From Aralia elata (taxonomy: Eukaryota > Streptophyta > Magnoliopsida > Apiales > Araliaceae), in NCBI GenBank assembly GCA_034770075.1, contig CM068384.1:94018720-94082719 (forward strand): a stretch of 64,000 nt of DNA. Reading direction: 5' to 3'. The translations under genes were made by a program, and so were the position numbers. Each line of letters opens with the position of its first letter. Position 1 is the stretch's first letter. Below the pieces are notes generated by a model that worked only from the letters and a program-made list of their open reading frames with translations, had not been told where the DNA came from and searched no databases. Shown here piece after piece: positions 1 to 12,416 of this stretch.

Positions 1-1370
1 ATATGAATCGACATTTCATTAACGTTTCTCAAATTTTAACCTCGTGATTCTAATATCCTACTTTGATTGATTTTATGAAAATCTTATCATTTAGCTTTGA
101 AATCAATTTCGTGTCATAATTCAAATCGAGCATAAACACGCGTCGGGCTATTCATGGGCATGTAAGCCATCAAAATATCCCCGAACGCCAACAATCACAA
201 ATTTCACTATTTCGGGGCCTTAAGCAACGATTCTCGCCTTTAGCGTCGTTTTAAGGCCCAACGATTACATATTTACAATGAGAACTACGTCATCTCTACT
301 TCTTACATCAAGATATGTCCATCATCGGATCGGGACACCCCGGGGTCGCTTTTCCTAGGCTCACAACCAAGTATCCCCACACAAACAATCGGATATTACA
401 AGAAGATAAACCAAACCCGGATAAATCTAAACAATACCAAGACCATCTTAAAATAAACGATTTAAAGGAATTGATACCGAATATAACACCTTAAAAACAA
501 ACCAAGAAAATTAATGAACGAATATCATCGGGTTATTAGGAAGAGTTTTATTCCGATGGAAACTTCACTCATAATCCCTAATTCATTGTTCAACAAGATA
601 CATGAAAATTATATCTAATTTACCCAAATCAATAGGACATGAATTGCTAGAACAAATAGAAATTTTCACCTTGCAATTGATCTCAAATAGATGTGAACTT
701 GTGTATTTGAATAGGATAAATGCATGTATTATATTGATACAATCAAACTCAAAAGAATTAATTCCACTCTTTTTTTCCCTCTTCTTTCTCCCTATTTTGT
801 TGCAAAATCTAGCTATTTTCTCTCTATTTCCGTGTTTTTTGCTGCTGCAAGCAGAAATTCTTCTTCTTCCAAAACTGCTGAACCCCCTGTATGCTGCCGA
901 AGCTGGCTTAAATAGGCTGGCCAGAGCCAGCCGCAGATCTATCTGCGGCTGGCCGCAGATGATCTGCGGCTGGCCAGCTGGCACACAACCTCCCATCGCA
1001 CTCAGCTGCTGAGTGCTGATTTCCCGGTTTTCGTGCTGGCGCACCCACTTGGCCGCAGATCTATCCGCGGCTGGCGGGCTTGACTTTCTCGATTTTCGTG
1101 CCACGCCTCGATTTTCGTACCGCAACGTCGGTTTTCGCTGACAGGCTCGTATTCCGCAGTCCGGGAACTTCCGGGAGACGTGCCACCTCATTCGGAAATG
1201 CCTGCCTCGGACGGTCATGCTGTCACGTCGACTTGGGCTGCCCAAATCATTGCGGCGGGACCGGGCGCTCGCCCTTGTGCCCGCTCCTTTGCTCCCGCAA
1301 GCTGGTTCAATTGACGATTTCGCCCTCCTGTCACGGTTAGTAGAAGGAAACGCAAAACTTGGGTGTCTAC
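1..1370 (-). mobile_element. LTR of unassigned LTR retrotransposon, cut by window edge
   Basis: The right boundary is the typical LTR terminus GGGTGTCTACA at 1360-1370; on the minus strand this reads TGTAGACACCC, the usual start of many plant gypsy LTRs. Right of it, sequence of a different LTR family begins abruptly. A TATA-like CCTATTTAAGCC on the minus strand near 906-917 would fit a U3/R boundary about 455 bp from the start, so I infer minus orientation. No gag or pol is visible and the left end lies outside the window. Open frames here (for example 602-1012 and 583-1245) overlap each other on both strands, resemble nothing known to me, and are read as chance. Whether this is a solo LTR or part of a full element cannot be told. 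Confidence 0.6.
929..1075. repeat. GC-rich palindromic motif cluster in LTR
   Basis: Three to four copies of a dyad around GCCGCAGAT...ATCTGCGGC lie at 929-975 and 1051-1075 inside otherwise mixed-composition LTR. Each can fold back on itself. Comparable but different motif clusters occur in other LTR families of this window. Confidence 0.7.
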
Positions 1371-3171
1371 ATGTTACATTAATTAAATTGATGTGAAGAA
1401 TTTTTATATATTTAGGGTATGTATTTAATTGCGTTTATTTGATTAAATGCATTATTTAAATAAGCATGATGTTATTCTAATTAATTAGAGATTTAATAAT
1501 ATATCATTATTAATAAAGGATAATTTTATTTATGTGACTATGTGATTTAATGCAGAATTATTCTATTTTATTTAATTGATTTAAATGAAATTATTTAATT
1601 GATTAAATATGTGACATGAACTATATAATAAGTAATTTATTAAAATAAACTAGAAGGAAGAATAAAGGACTAGCCAAACATGGCCTTAGTGGGAGTTGGG
1701 GTCAGTTAACCCATTATGGGATTAACTGACACCCACTCATCAAATTAAGTTTAACGTAACTTAATTATTCTCAACATTCCCTTATTTTGCTAAGTTGAAT
1801 TAGAGAGAATACAGAGAGTAAAAAGAAGAAAGTAAAAATTTTCTTCCTTCTTTGTGGTCATGTTATGTTATCGTAGACATATCTAAAGCTTAGACTAATG
1901 TATGAAATGAACATTAAGATACTGTGATGGGTGGTAAGCATATACCCATTAATTATCAAATATAAAATGAAATTGGATGAGAATGAATCCTAAAGTGTTT
2001 ATAATACTGTAACTAATTATTGTTACTGCTTTATAAACGTAATGTATATGTTGATTAAAGAACGTGAATTTTAATTTGTAATCTACGCACGAGGCAAGTT
2101 CACTACTCCTAATCTTTTTATTTCGCTGAAAGCAAGTATCTTATCCTTACTTACTACCTTGATTTCAATTACGCAAGTTCCTGAACTACCTTTGTTTTAC
2201 CATGCAAGCTTCATAATGCTATTACTTAACGGAGCAAACTCTTAATTCCGTTTCATTCAATTTCATGGATTCAAATGAGATGTTTTAATTTCCTCTTTAT
2301 AATGCTTCAGTTATACAGAATTTATTCAATTGTATTTCTTTGAGATTCAGTCTTTTGTTCTCGAATACCTTTCACATTAGATTATTGAATCTTGATTGAC
2401 TAGCGAACCCTTATTGATTCAACTAGTCCATAGTTGATGAGCGTTCTAAATTCTAGAAACGTTATTGAAGTAAATCCAAACCAAACATCTTTTGGTGCGG
2501 ACTCTGATGTCAAACTGAGATGAACAACCCTTATATAGGGGATTATTTTACGCGTTAGCATTTAGATGTTGTGCACATGCATGGTACAAAGGGCTGATCC
2601 CCCTAAGTACGAGAAATAAGGTCCAAATAGTCTTACGACTGTTAAAGGTTTAAAGTAGAAATACTTGATAACCTGGGACATAGTTCGTGGTCTTGTGACC
2701 CTCAGACGTTCTTTTGATTCTTGTATTCTAACCTTGATTCAAAAGCCAAGTATTTGATTATTCAATATCCAAAGTTTATTCACATGTTATTATTATTTTG
2801 TTGTGTTACTTGCTGGGCAATTGTTGCTCACCCTTGCATAATAACATTGCAGCTAAAGTTGAAAGAGTTGACGAGCCATCCACTAGTAAGGGCAAAGACA
2901 AAGCAAACAAGTGATGAAGACTTGTTATATTTGTTTAAATGATGTTTATGTAATAGACTTAAGTTATATTTCCGCATTGATGTTTATTTAAGGTTAGATG
3001 ACTTGGGATTTATTTATTAATGATACTGTAACCCTTTAATGAGAGATTTCTATTTTTAATTAAGAGTTTTCATTCATATTTGAATGGGTAGTTAGATGTG
3101 ATGTGATGTATTTGGATAGTGAACACCAAATCTTGTGGAAACGAAGTACCCGGATTTGGGGGGGTGTCACA
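1371..3171 (+). mobile_element. Tekay-type LTR, 5'-truncated
   Basis: The sequence matches, in order, the plus-strand LTRs at 29996-31925 and 43801-47555: an AT-rich start near TTACATTAATTAAATTG, GCAAGTT repeats at about 2090-2230, a block holding CTGATCCCCC near 2590, a conserved part near 2810-2920, and the terminus GTACCCGGATTTGGGG...GTCACA ending at 3171. The first 100 bp or so of the LTR are missing because the 1-1370 LTR interrupts it. No primer binding site follows, so this is a 3' LTR or a solo LTR rather than a 5' LTR. The GC-rich motif cluster seen in most relatives is absent. The 73-codon frame at 2721-2942 is part of the LTR, not a gene. Confidence 0.75.
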
Positions 3172-3562
3172 TCCATAACCTCTTTAATACGGATTCTGTG
3201 AAGCGATATTATGCATGAGAAATGAAAGATTCAAAAAAAAAAAAATCCAATCCTTACAAAAATCCTAGTCTTGGCCTGAACTACGTAAGACATGATCTCC
3301 TCATCATTATAGGAGTATGTCGGTGCAATCTAATCCTTATAAAAAACCAAAATCTTTTCGATGACTTATCAATCATGAGGCTTGTTCAATGGATTGTTTG
3401 ATCCTTCTCTTGACCAACCTAAAATAGCCATTCATACCTAGATATAAAACCCAAAACCCAGATTTCTCCAAAATAAGCCAAACCATTGTATCCAATTGAC
3501 CCTCGTCAACGATCCAATCTGATAAAATCAGACGGCATCTCAGCTATTACCCATCGAATCTG
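3172..3562. other. Unassigned flank, probably 3' flank of the DUF7745 relic
   Basis: This is the sequence between a retrotransposon LTR and the DUF7745 remnant. It has an A-run at about 3233-3243 and no convincing ORF. On the minus strand it lies directly downstream of the relic and may hold its 3' untranslated region. Nothing else is recognisable. Confidence 0.4.
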
Positions 3563-3883
3563 GCTAGAGTACCTGAAACGAGAGAAACAACAATATACCG
3601 AGACAATAATCATCGGGAAAGGATGACAATCAGACAAAAGGCGAGGATATATTCAAAAAGGGAAGTTGACTAAAATGTGAATCTTTTTATATATTTGACT
3701 ATTTTGATATACAATAGTTTTCTGTGATGAATGACAAATGATATAGTCTATGCAAAAAAATAAAATGAAGTGCGGTCTATAAATTCGAAGTGAGACGAAA
3801 TAAAAATGCAAGATAACCGCCAATCTCTGGGTCTGAGGAGCCAATCTAAGCTCCTGCTCCAACATGTCAACACGTCCCATTAA
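3563..3883 (-). pseudogene. DUF7745-like relic, 3' part beyond retrotransposon insertion
   Basis: On the minus strand, reading from 3883, the frame continues the coiled-coil protein that stops at 17591 on the far side of the CRM-like element. With the element and one copy of its imperfect target duplication removed, the frame runs on through residues GRVDMLEQELRLAPQTQR. The leucine/glutamate spacing continues the coiled coil. After this the frame becomes hydrophobic and AT-rich, which suggests an intron. A pyrimidine-rich acceptor ending TTTCAG lies near 3580 on the minus strand and would add a short final exon ending in TAA near 3563. Continuity across the insertion is seen directly; the intron and last exon are inference. 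Confidence 0.5.
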
Positions 3884-4729
3884 TGATGAGGACATGCCTA
3901 GCTCGGATAAAGATGGAAGTCACGGAGGTCAAACGTGGGCGGATACAGTTCAAGTACCAATTGGTCCAGTTACGAGGTCACGAGCTAAACGATTCAAAGA
4001 AGGACTTGGCAGATTAATTCAAGATATTTGGAATGAAAAGGATTCGTGGGCGAAAGATGAGTCTAAGTTCGTTATGTTGTTGCAAGAAATTGGTTCAAAA
4101 TCAGCAAAACAATACGAATTGGACAGGAGTTTTGGGCTGCAATGCGCCATTCTCAGGATTGTGGCGCACACATGAGCCGTATCGCTCATATCTGTAAGCC
4201 GCGATGCACAAGTTCCGTTCCGCGTCCCAGGTTTCTTGAAAGCGCGGATTTGCACGGAATTACAAGATTTTTAGTTATGTTTTTGTTTCCAATTCTAATT
4301 ACAAGATATATTAGATAGGATTTTGTTTCCAAATCAATTTATTTATTCCTTATCAATTAGGGTTACTCTATGGGTAGTATAAATAAGGATTGGCTGATGT
4401 AATAGAAAACAATTCAGATTTTATTTAATACAATTCTTGTGAGATTATTCTCTACTTTTGGTTCTTTGAATAATTCCTAAGTAATTTCTTAGTTAATTCT
4501 TTGAGATTCAATTATTGACTTATCATACAACAATACATAGTTATGTGTGGTGTCTTCTACCACATCAATCGTCGATTGTATCGAGGTTCTTGTTTCTCTA
4601 AAACACGGGGTTTAGTTCTCGTCTCCTTATAGGCGTTGGGTTGCGGTGTCGAGAGAGTTCCACCTTATAACTTTGCTAAAACGATGTGGGCGACGACCAC
4701 CTCACGCAAGCGTGTCGTGGAGTCTATCA
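3884..4729 (+). repeat. 5' LTR of CRM-like host element
   Basis: It starts TGATGAGGACATGCC and ends GGAGTCTATCA. Its length is 846 bp against 903 bp for the 3' LTR; it lacks about 57 bp near 4613 that the 3' LTR has at about 17418-17475. Its first 290 bp still resemble the pol C-terminus encoded in the 3' LTR. The GC-rich segment at 4135-4212 has lost several CpG sites relative to the 3' LTR. Confidence 0.88.
4378..4385 (+). promoter_or_regulatory. TATA box of 5' LTR promoter
   Basis: TATAAATA lies about 495 bp into the LTR. It is conserved at the same place in the 3' LTR (17182-17189) and, reversed, in the nested copy's LTRs (6080-6087 and 12050-12057). This is the expected U3 promoter position. 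Confidence 0.65.
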
Positions 4730-4731
4730 TT

Positions 4732-4744
4732 TGGTATCAGAGCT
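4732..4744 (+). other. Primer binding site, initiator tRNA-Met
   Basis: TGGTATCAGAGCT sits 2 bp after the LTR terminus. This is the standard plant tRNA-iMet complement used by many Ty1/copia elements and chromoviruses to prime minus-strand synthesis. Confidence 0.9.
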
Positions 4745-5211
4745 AAGTCTTCTAGTAGGTTACATATCCTTTATTTTTCTTGTTGAAGAGCAAAAAAAAG
4801 TATAAAAAAAATTCACTTATTTCATTTGATTGATATTGTTGGGAAAAATTATTATTTGTTGTAATTGCTTGGGTTTCATAAGTTTCGTGATTATTGAAGA
4901 CTTCATTCGAGAAGGACGTAGTTTGACGATTGTGAATTTAGTGGTTATCATACGTCTTATACTGTTATTGTTTGTTTTGTGATAAATTTTTATTGGATTG
5001 AATAGTAAATTGTGCAATTATTTGGTGAATTCAAAAAGAACATATAACAGAGAATTGTGAGTGGTAAAAGGCAAGAGTAATGAGTCTAATTGAGGGTAAA
5101 AGCCTATATAGTGCATACACGAGCAATACATTAATTCGAGCGAAACACGTGAGGGAGCGGTGAGAAAATTTATTTTCTACTAACCCTTATTTTGCAGTGA
5201 ATCATCTCTAA
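4745..5211 (+). other. Untranslated leader of CRM-like element
   Basis: This AT-rich sequence between primer site and gag has no ORF. It matches the leader of the nested copy (11207-11632, reversed). Confidence 0.6.
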
Positions 5212-5677
5212 CTCAAAGGATAAGGCTATTTTTGAAGAGTCTACATCTAATTTTGATCCGAAATTTATGATGGAGGCTATGATGAAAGAATTTTCCCGAT
5301 AGTTGGGAGTGGCAATGGAGCAAGTGGACGAACGCATCGATCAAATAAGCGACACCCGAGGGGAACAATCTCAAAACCCCCATGGTGGACGTCCAAAAGG
5401 AATGACTAAGCAAAGGGACACAAGAACGGAGGATATTTACTTTGATGGTGGGTTTAGTATAGATGAAGATCGAGAGTCTGACTTCTTACATTGGAGGCAA
5501 AGAGGTGCTCGGGATAGAGGTGATAGAAATCGGGTGGACAACAACTTGGATAACATTAAAATGAAGATTCTAGCTTTCCAAGGTAGAAGCGATCCGGAGG
5601 CTTACCTAGAGTGGGAAAAGAAGATGGAATGGATATTTGATTTGCATAACTATTTAGATCTCAAGAAAGTCAAATTG
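5212..5677 (+). pseudogene. gag N-terminal part (CRM-like), interrupted
   Basis: The frame encodes the N-terminal half of a Ty3/gypsy Gag, with the conserved stretch KILAFQGRSDPEAYLEWEKK followed by a WIFDLHNY segment. This is the capsid region found in plant gypsy Gag. The start codon present in the nested relative (MSGMKDKG) has decayed here. A stop TAG lies at 5300-5302 where the aligned frame suggests Gln. The frame breaks at 5677, where the antiparallel copy is inserted after KVKL, and resumes at 12660 with AATEFLDYAITWWD. The product would have been the structural capsid and nucleic-acid-binding polyprotein. It is dead because of the insertion and stops. Confidence 0.8.
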
Positions 5678-6079
5678 TGATACACTCCACGGCACGTTTG
5701 CGTGAGGTGGTCGTTGCCCAGATCGTTTCGACCAAGCTGTTTTAAATGGAACTCTCTCGACACCGCAACCCAACGTCTATAAGGAGACGAGAACATTTGT
5801 ACAATCGATCAAGTATTGAATCTGTGTTGAATGAAACACCAACGACACCTAAACCCCGTACTTATATGAAGCAGGAACCTCGGTACAATCGACGATTGAT
5901 GCGGTAGAAGACGCCACACACAACTATGACTTGTTGTATGATAAGTCAAATTGAATCTCAAAGAAAAACTAAGACAATAACTTAGAAAATTCTTCAAAGA
6001 ACCAAAAGTAGAGAATAACCTCACAATAATTGTATTGAATAAATTTGATGTGTGTCTTTTTAAATTACATTCTAACGAC

Positions 6080-6087
6080 TATTTATA
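6080..6087 (-). promoter_or_regulatory. TATA box in nested 3' LTR
   Basis: TATAAATA on the minus strand is in the same LTR position as in the relatives. In a 3' LTR it would drive read-out into flanking DNA, if active. Confidence 0.5.
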
Positions 6088-6246
6088 CTACTAAAAATAA
6101 ACTCTAATTCCATAAGGAATAAGAAATCAATTTGAAAACAAAATCCCAATTATCAAACATCCTAATTACATTGGTAATAGAAAAGTTCCTAAAAATCTGG
6201 TCAAAACAAGTAAAAAAACGCATCCTCGAAAACTAAACCAGAGTCC

Positions 6247-6412
6247 TAGCGCCAGGGCGCTGGAAATAAGCATGTATAGAGCGCTAGGGCGCTAGGCATT
6301 TCTCTTCTCCCTAGATCCCAGCGCCGGGGCGCTAGACATCACCAACTTCCCTGGATCCCAGCACCGGGGCGCTGGCCTCTAGTGCAAAAAACAGCGCCGG
6401 GGCGCTGGCCTG
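6247..6412. repeat. GC-rich palindromic motif cluster, nested 3' LTR
   Basis: About five copies of a motif close to AGCGCCGGGGCGCTGG lie in AT-rich LTR sequence. The copy in the other LTR is at 12218-12416 with partly different base changes. Confidence 0.75.
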
Positions 6413-6539
6413 GAAAAAAAATCCGAATTTGGCATGTTGCTTGCACCACACATTTGCACCAAGTTAACAAGCTTGAAAAAGTCTTCCGTAACACAAGCCT
6501 TTGATCCATCCTCCATCCATAACTCCTGAATTAAGCCAT

Positions 6540-9500
6540 TTAGCCCTTCTTTAAAACGTTTAGCTCAGGTCTCATCACGGGTCCCACTAGAACTTGCACC
6601 GAATCCACTATGTATCTCATATCCTTACCCAAGCTAGGCATGTCCTCATCATTCCTCTCCTCTTGAAAAGGATTTATCCTCAAATCATCACCTACATCAA
6701 ACGGACTAAGGTCAGAAACATAAAATGATGCACTAACATTATACTCACCATGTAAATCCAGTTTGTAGGCATTGTCATTAATGCGCTCGAGAACTTGAAA
6801 CGGTCCATCTCCTCTTGGAAGCAATTTTGATCGTCTTTGAGCCAGAAACCTCTCTTTCTGCATGTGTAACCACACCCAATATCCTGGTTCAAAGATAACC
6901 TGACGTCGACCCTTGTTGGCCTGTTTTATATATTGCCCTGTCCTCCTTTCAATGTTGAGCCTCGCCTTCTCATGTATCTGCTTAACAAATTCAGCTTTTT
7001 CCTTTCCATCCATGTTAGTATACTCAAAAACAGGTAATAGTGATAAATCCAACGGTGTTAACGGATTAAAACCATATACAATTTCAAATGGCAAAAATTG
7101 AGTAACAGAATGAACAGATCTATTATAAGTAAACTCAACATGTGGTAAACATTCCTCCCAATGTTTAATATTCTTTTTGATAATTACCCGTAACAATGCA
7201 GATAAAGTCCTATTTATTATCTCAGTTTGACCATCAGTTTGTGGATGACAAGTAGTTGAAAATAACAGCTTAGTACCCAAATTACACCACAAAGTCTTCC
7301 AAAAATAACTCAAAAATTTAGTATCTCTATCTGACACAACTGTTCTAGGCATACCATGCAAACGCACAATCTCTTTAAAGAATAAATCAGCAATATGGGA
7401 TGCATCATCTATTTCGTGACATGGAATAAAATGTGCCATTTTTGAAAATCTATGCACGACCACAAATATAGAATCATGACCATGCTTAGACCTAGGTAAC
7501 CCTAATATAAAATCCATAGACAAATCAATCCAAGGTTCATTAGGAATAAGTAATGGAGTATAAAATCCATGGGGTTGAACACGAGATTTAGCTTGACGAC
7601 AAGTAATGCACCTATCACAAATTCTTTCCACATCTCGTTTTATATGAGGCCAATAAAAATGTTCTTTTAAGATAGATAAAGTTTTGTCAACACCAAAATG
7701 ACCCATTAATCCTCCCCTATGTGACTCTCTAACTAACAATTCACGTAAAGAACATGCAGGTATACATAATTTATTCTCACGAAATAAAAATCCATTAATT
7801 TTGAAGTATTTACCTACATCATTCTTCTCACAAGTTTTAAACTCTTCACAGAAATCATGGTCATAATCATATAAGTCTTTGATTCATTCAAAACCAAGCA
7901 ATTTCATATCAAGAGTATTTAACAACACATACCTACGAGATAAACCACCTGCAACGACATTTTCTTTACCTTGTTTGTATCGAATAACATATGGAAACGT
8001 CTCGATAAATTCCATCCATCGTGCATGCCTTTTGTTCAATTTATGTTGACCCTTCAAGTACTTCAACGATTCATCATCGGTGTGAATCACAAACTCTTTA
8101 GGCCACAGGTAGTGTTGCCATGTCTCCAACGCTCGCACCAATGCGTACATCTCATTGTCATAAGTAGGATAATTGAGGGCTGCCCCATTTAACTTCTCGC
8201 TGAAGTATGCCACTGGCTTCCCTTCCTGAATCAACACAGCTCTAATTCCCAAACCTGAAGCATCACACTCAATTTCAAAGGTTTTAGCAAAGTTAGGTAA
8301 GACAAGAAAAGGAGCGTCAGTCAATTTATCTTTAATTAATTTAAACACTTTTTCATGTTCATCACCCCATTTAAACCCTACACTTTTCTTGATCACTTCC
8401 ATTAATGGTGTTGTGATGTCGCTGAAGTTCCCTCACGAAACGTCGGTAGAAGCTAGCCAGTCCATGGAAACTACGCACTTGACTCAAATTTGTTGGACTC
8501 GACCATTCCCGAATTGCACTTATTTTCTCCTCATCTACTTGGACTCCCTGTGAACTCACAAAAAAACCAAGAAACACAATTCTATCCGTGCAAAACGTAC
8601 ACTTATCCATATCAGCAAATAACTTTTCCTTACGAAGCATTTCTAAAACAAATTTTATATGCGATGTATGTTCACCCAAGTTTTTGCTATAGATCAATAT
8701 ATCATCAAAATAAACTACCACAAACTTTCCAATGAACGGACGCAAAACATGGTTCATTAATCTCATGAAAGTACTAGGAGCATTAGTTAAACCAAAAGGT
8801 AATACTAACCACTCATACAACCCATATTTTGTCTTGAATGCAGTTTTCCATTCATCCCCTTCTTTCATTCTTATTTGATGATAACCACTTTTTAAATCAA
8901 TTTTAGAAAATACACAAGACCCATGCAATTCATCTAACATATCATCTAAACGAGGAATGGGATGTCGATATTTTACCGTAATATTATTTACCGCTCGACA
9001 ATCGATGCACATTCGCCATTTCCCATCCTTCTTTGGCACCAAAATCACTGGAACTGCACACGGACTCATGCCCTCCCTCACGAACCCTTTCTCCATCAGC
9101 TCGCCAACTTGCTTTTGCAACTCCTTCGTCTCCTCGAGATTGCTCTGATAAGTTGGTCTATTTGAAATGGTAACACCGGGAACGAAATCAATCTGATATT
9201 CAATTCCCCAAATAGGTGATAATCCTTGAGGTAGCTCCTCAGGAAACACATCCGCATAATCCTGCAAAAAAGATGAAATAACACTAGGAAACAAAGAATT
9301 GTTAGCGTTAGTATTCAAAAGCGCCTCCTTATACCAAAGTATAATCATCGGCTGTTTAGAAACCAAAGCTCGCCTCACGTCACTCTTTTTTGCATATATA
9401 TTTGTTTTTCTCTCACCATCTCTCTTTTTCTCTCTTTCTTTTTCTCTCTTATTTTTCCCTTCAATATTCTTTTTCGCTTGATTTTTCTTTTCTTCACTCT

Positions 9501-9906
9501 CTTTCCCTGACACAAAATCTTTCTGCAAGTGAATTTGATCTTCATGAACTTGTTTTGGCAACATAGGACAAAGAGTAACCTTCCGTTGATTGTGCACAAA
9601 AGAATACTCATTTGTAAAACCATCATCCTTCACACGCTTATCAAATTGCCATGGCCTCCCAAGTAATAAATGACCTGCTTGCATTGGAACAGCATCATAT
9701 AAAAGTTCATCCACATAATGACCAATAGTAAATGGCACCAAAACCTGCTTTGTCACCCTCACATCTCCACTGTCGTTGAGCCATTGCAAATGATACGATT
9801 GAAGATGTCTTGATGTAGTCAACCCTAACTTTTTAACCATGACAGTACTCACCACATTCGTGTAACTTCCTCCATCTATTACCACGCAACAAACCTTTCC
9901 ATTCAT
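6540..9906 (-). pseudogene. pol (protease, RT, RNase H, integrase) of nested CRM-like element
   Basis: Domains in order on the minus strand: aspartic protease with DGGS (VVIDGGSYTN, about 9875) and a later LLLGRPW; a lysine/glutamate-rich linker at about 9375-9530; reverse transcriptase with SKIDLKSGYHQIR and the catalytic YFDDILIYS (about 8690); RNase H with ECDASGLGI and HTDDESLKYLKGQHK; integrase with a zinc-finger region CDRCITCRQAK, the core DLSMDFILGLPRS and HPQTDGQTEIINR; and an IN C-terminal GDGPFQVLERINDNAYKLDL. Defects: a 1 bp insertion near 8430 splits RT from RNase H, a TGA at 7884-7886 separates RNase H from integrase, and the C-terminal frame shifts inside the LTR. It would have produced the replication enzymes, and is non-functional as read. 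Confidence 0.88.
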
Positions 9907-9967
9907 AAAACACCTAGTATGGAAAAGATTCTCCCGTTGTTCACTACTTTATTCTTTAACCTGCGTA

Positions 9968-11206
9968 CTAAGGGGCTCTCCTTGTAACTAGAATCTTCCC
10001 ATGTACAGCAACCTCCCTATCATCCACCTCCTCCAGTGGTGGCATAGAATCAGTGTCACTTTCCTCCCCTTCGGTCTCCACCTCTCCATCATCGCGAACA
10101 AGCATAGTTCTCCGATTTGGGCACTGACTCGGAATATGACCTCTGCCTTGACACTTAAAACATACAATGTCACGATTTCTGTTGGAAGAAGTCTCACTTT
10201 TAACTTGATTTTCCCGATTTGATGTCTCTTGTTTCGGCTCAATTTTTGCGTTGACCACGAATGGCTTCTCCTCCCTTTTTGATACATTAGGTTTCCATGA
10301 ATTTGTAGTGGAAATTGAACGTTGATTGCCTTTCCTCTTGAGCTGCTTCTCAATCTTGATGGCCATGTGTATCATATCCTTAAGCAACACATAATGTTGT
10401 CTTTCCACCAAATCTGAGATCTCCCAATTCAATCCCACTGTAAATCTAGCCATAATCGCCTTGCGGTCCTCCACAACATTGGCTCGGGCCATCACAACCT
10501 CCATATCTTTGTAGTAATCCTCCACGCTCTGACTACCCTGCTTAAGAGTTTACAAATTCCGATATAGCTCCCGATGGTAGTGACTTGGAACAAACCTCTT
10601 CTTCACTACCGCCTTCATCTCCGCCTACGTTTCAATTGGATGCTCGTCACATCTCCTCCTACTAGTCGTCAACTGATCCCACCAAGTTACGGCGTAATCT
10701 GTAAATTCTGTAGCTGCCAACTATACCTTTTTGCGTTCCGAATAGTTGTGGCATTCGAAAACCCATTCTACCTTCGTTTCCCATTCCAAATAAGCCTCAG
10801 GATCACTCCTCCCTTGGAAAGATGGAATTTTCAATTTAATACTTCCCAAGTTATCATCTACCCGATTCCTTTCTTCTTTATCCCCCCTATCGCCTCTATT
10901 ATCCCTATACCTTCTATCCCTGGCCTCAAACCGCCTCCAAAAAATTGGGTCAAAATCCTCTTCATAGGACTCCTCCTCGTTATCCCTATGCTCCTCTTTC
11001 CGAACCTTTTCCACCTTTTGAGAACCCAAAATAATCTGTGAATGCTCTCTTTGAACACTCCCCATCCTCTCAAATCTATGCTCAAAGCATTCTAACTTCT
11101 GAATTACTTGTTGTAGAAGAACGTCCGTATCTACCTTTGATTCTCCCTTTTGATCCTTTGTTGAAGATCCCTCTCCAAACAACCCCTTATCCTTCATACC
11201 AGACAT
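9968..11206 (-). pseudogene. gag of nested CRM-like element
   Basis: The start ATG (MSGMKDKG) is at 11206 on the minus strand. The capsid region has KIPSFQGRSDPEAYLEWE, then after a stop at about 10719 the segment LAATEFTDYAVTWWD, the SHYHREL region and SVEDYYKDMEVVMARANV. A single zinc knuckle CFKCQGRGHIPSQCP lies near 10110-10155, followed by an acidic stretch with EEVDDREVAVHGKILVTRR. At least two breaks (about 10719 and about 10550) interrupt it, and a stop separates it from protease at about 9958. Gag packages RNA through the knuckle. Its order and spacing match the host element's Gag at 12660-13417. Confidence 0.85.
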
Positions 11207-11632
11207 GATTAGCTGCAAAACAAAGGTTAGTAGAAAGAAATAATTTTCCTCACCACTCCCTTACGTGTTTTACTGAACAATGATGAATCTCTCGTGTATG
11301 CGCTCAACTAGGCTTTTACCCTCTAATATTCTCACTACTCTTGCCTTTTACCACTCAAATTCTCTTTTATAGGTTCTTTTCGAATTCCTAAATAATATCA
11401 CAGTTTTCAAATCAATTCAAGGTAACTTATCACGAAACAATTATAGAGTGTGTAAATTTTGGAATTCCACAATTATTACAGATTAATCGCCTTGTACTCC
11501 TCTTATAAGCCTCAAACTATAGGAATATCAATAATTGAAACAAACTAAAAAAAATTAATTTTCTATCCTTTTTTTTTGTCGGTCAACAAATCAAACACGA
11601 AAAATAACGATAAGTAACTCTCTAGAAGACTT
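11207..11632 (-). other. Leader of nested element
   Basis: This is AT-rich sequence between primer site and gag without an ORF, homologous to 4745-5211. Confidence 0.55.
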
Positions 11633-11645
11633 AGCTTTCATACCA
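11633..11645 (-). other. Primer binding site, tRNA-Met (decayed)
   Basis: The minus strand reads TGGTATGAAAGCT, two differences from TGGTATCAGAGCT. It lies 2 bp from the LTR. Confidence 0.8.
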
Positions 11646-12049
11646 AATGAGAGACTCCACGGGATGCTTGCGTGAGGTGGTCATCGCCCGGATCATTTCT
11701 AGCAAGCTGTTTTGAATGGAACTCTCTCGACACCGTAACCTAACGTCTATAAGGAGACGAGAACCTTGGTACAATCGATCAAGTATTGAATCTGCGTTGA
11801 ATGGAACATCAATGGCACCTAAACCCCGTACTTATATGAAGCAGGAACCTCGGTACAATCGATAATTGATGCGGTAGAAGACGCCACACACAACTATGAC
11901 TTGTTGTATGATAAGTCAAATTGAATCTCAAAGAAAAACTAAGACAATAAATTAGAAAATTCTTCAAAGAACCAAAAGTAGAGAATAACCTCACAATAAT
12001 TGTATTAAATAAATTTGATGTGTTTCTTTTTCAATTACATTCTAACGAC

Positions 12050-12057
12050 TATTTATA
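12050..12057 (-). promoter_or_regulatory. TATA box of nested 5' LTR promoter
   Basis: TATAAATA on the minus strand, about 600 bp into the LTR, is conserved in all four LTRs of this family. Confidence 0.6.
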
Positions 12058-12217
12058 CTACTAAAAATAAACCCTAATTCCAAAAGGAATAAGAAATCAA
12101 TTTGGAAACAAAATCCCAATTATCAAACATCCTAATTACATTGGTAATAGAAAAGTTCCTAGAAATCTGCTCAAAACAAGTAAAAAAAATGCGTCCTCGA
12201 AAACTGAACCAGAGTAC

Positions 12218-12416
12218 TAGCACCCGGGCGCTGGAAATAAGCTTGTATAGAGCGCCGGGGCGCTAGGCGTTTTTGTTCTCCCTGGATCCCAGCACCAGGG
12301 TGCTGGTCTTGGCCTGGAATGGAGCGTCGGGGCGCTAGACATCACCAACTTCCCTGGATCCCAGCGCCGGGGCGCTGGCCTCTAGTGCAAAAAAAAGCGC
12401 CAGGGCGTTGGCCTGG
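12218..12416. repeat. GC-rich palindromic motif cluster, nested 5' LTR
   Basis: Five or six copies of variants of AGCGCCGGGGCGCTGG are present, for example at 12362-12379. One extra unit relative to the other LTR (near 12290-12330) shows the array changes copy number. Confidence 0.75.

Larger units (their letters stand above)
5678..6651 (-). repeat. 3' LTR of nested CRM-like element
   Basis: This is 974 bp, pairing with 11648-12654. On the minus strand it starts TGATGAGGACATGCC at 6651 and ends next to the duplication AATTG. A polypurine tract AAGAGGAGAGGAA (minus strand, about 6652-6664) borders it. The end of pol lies inside it. Confidence 0.88.

Noticed and set aside
583..1340. Overlapping ORFs on both strands (220, 136 and 86 codons) as genes
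   Set aside because: They overlap each other, lie in an LTR around GC-rich palindromes, and show no recognisable domain.
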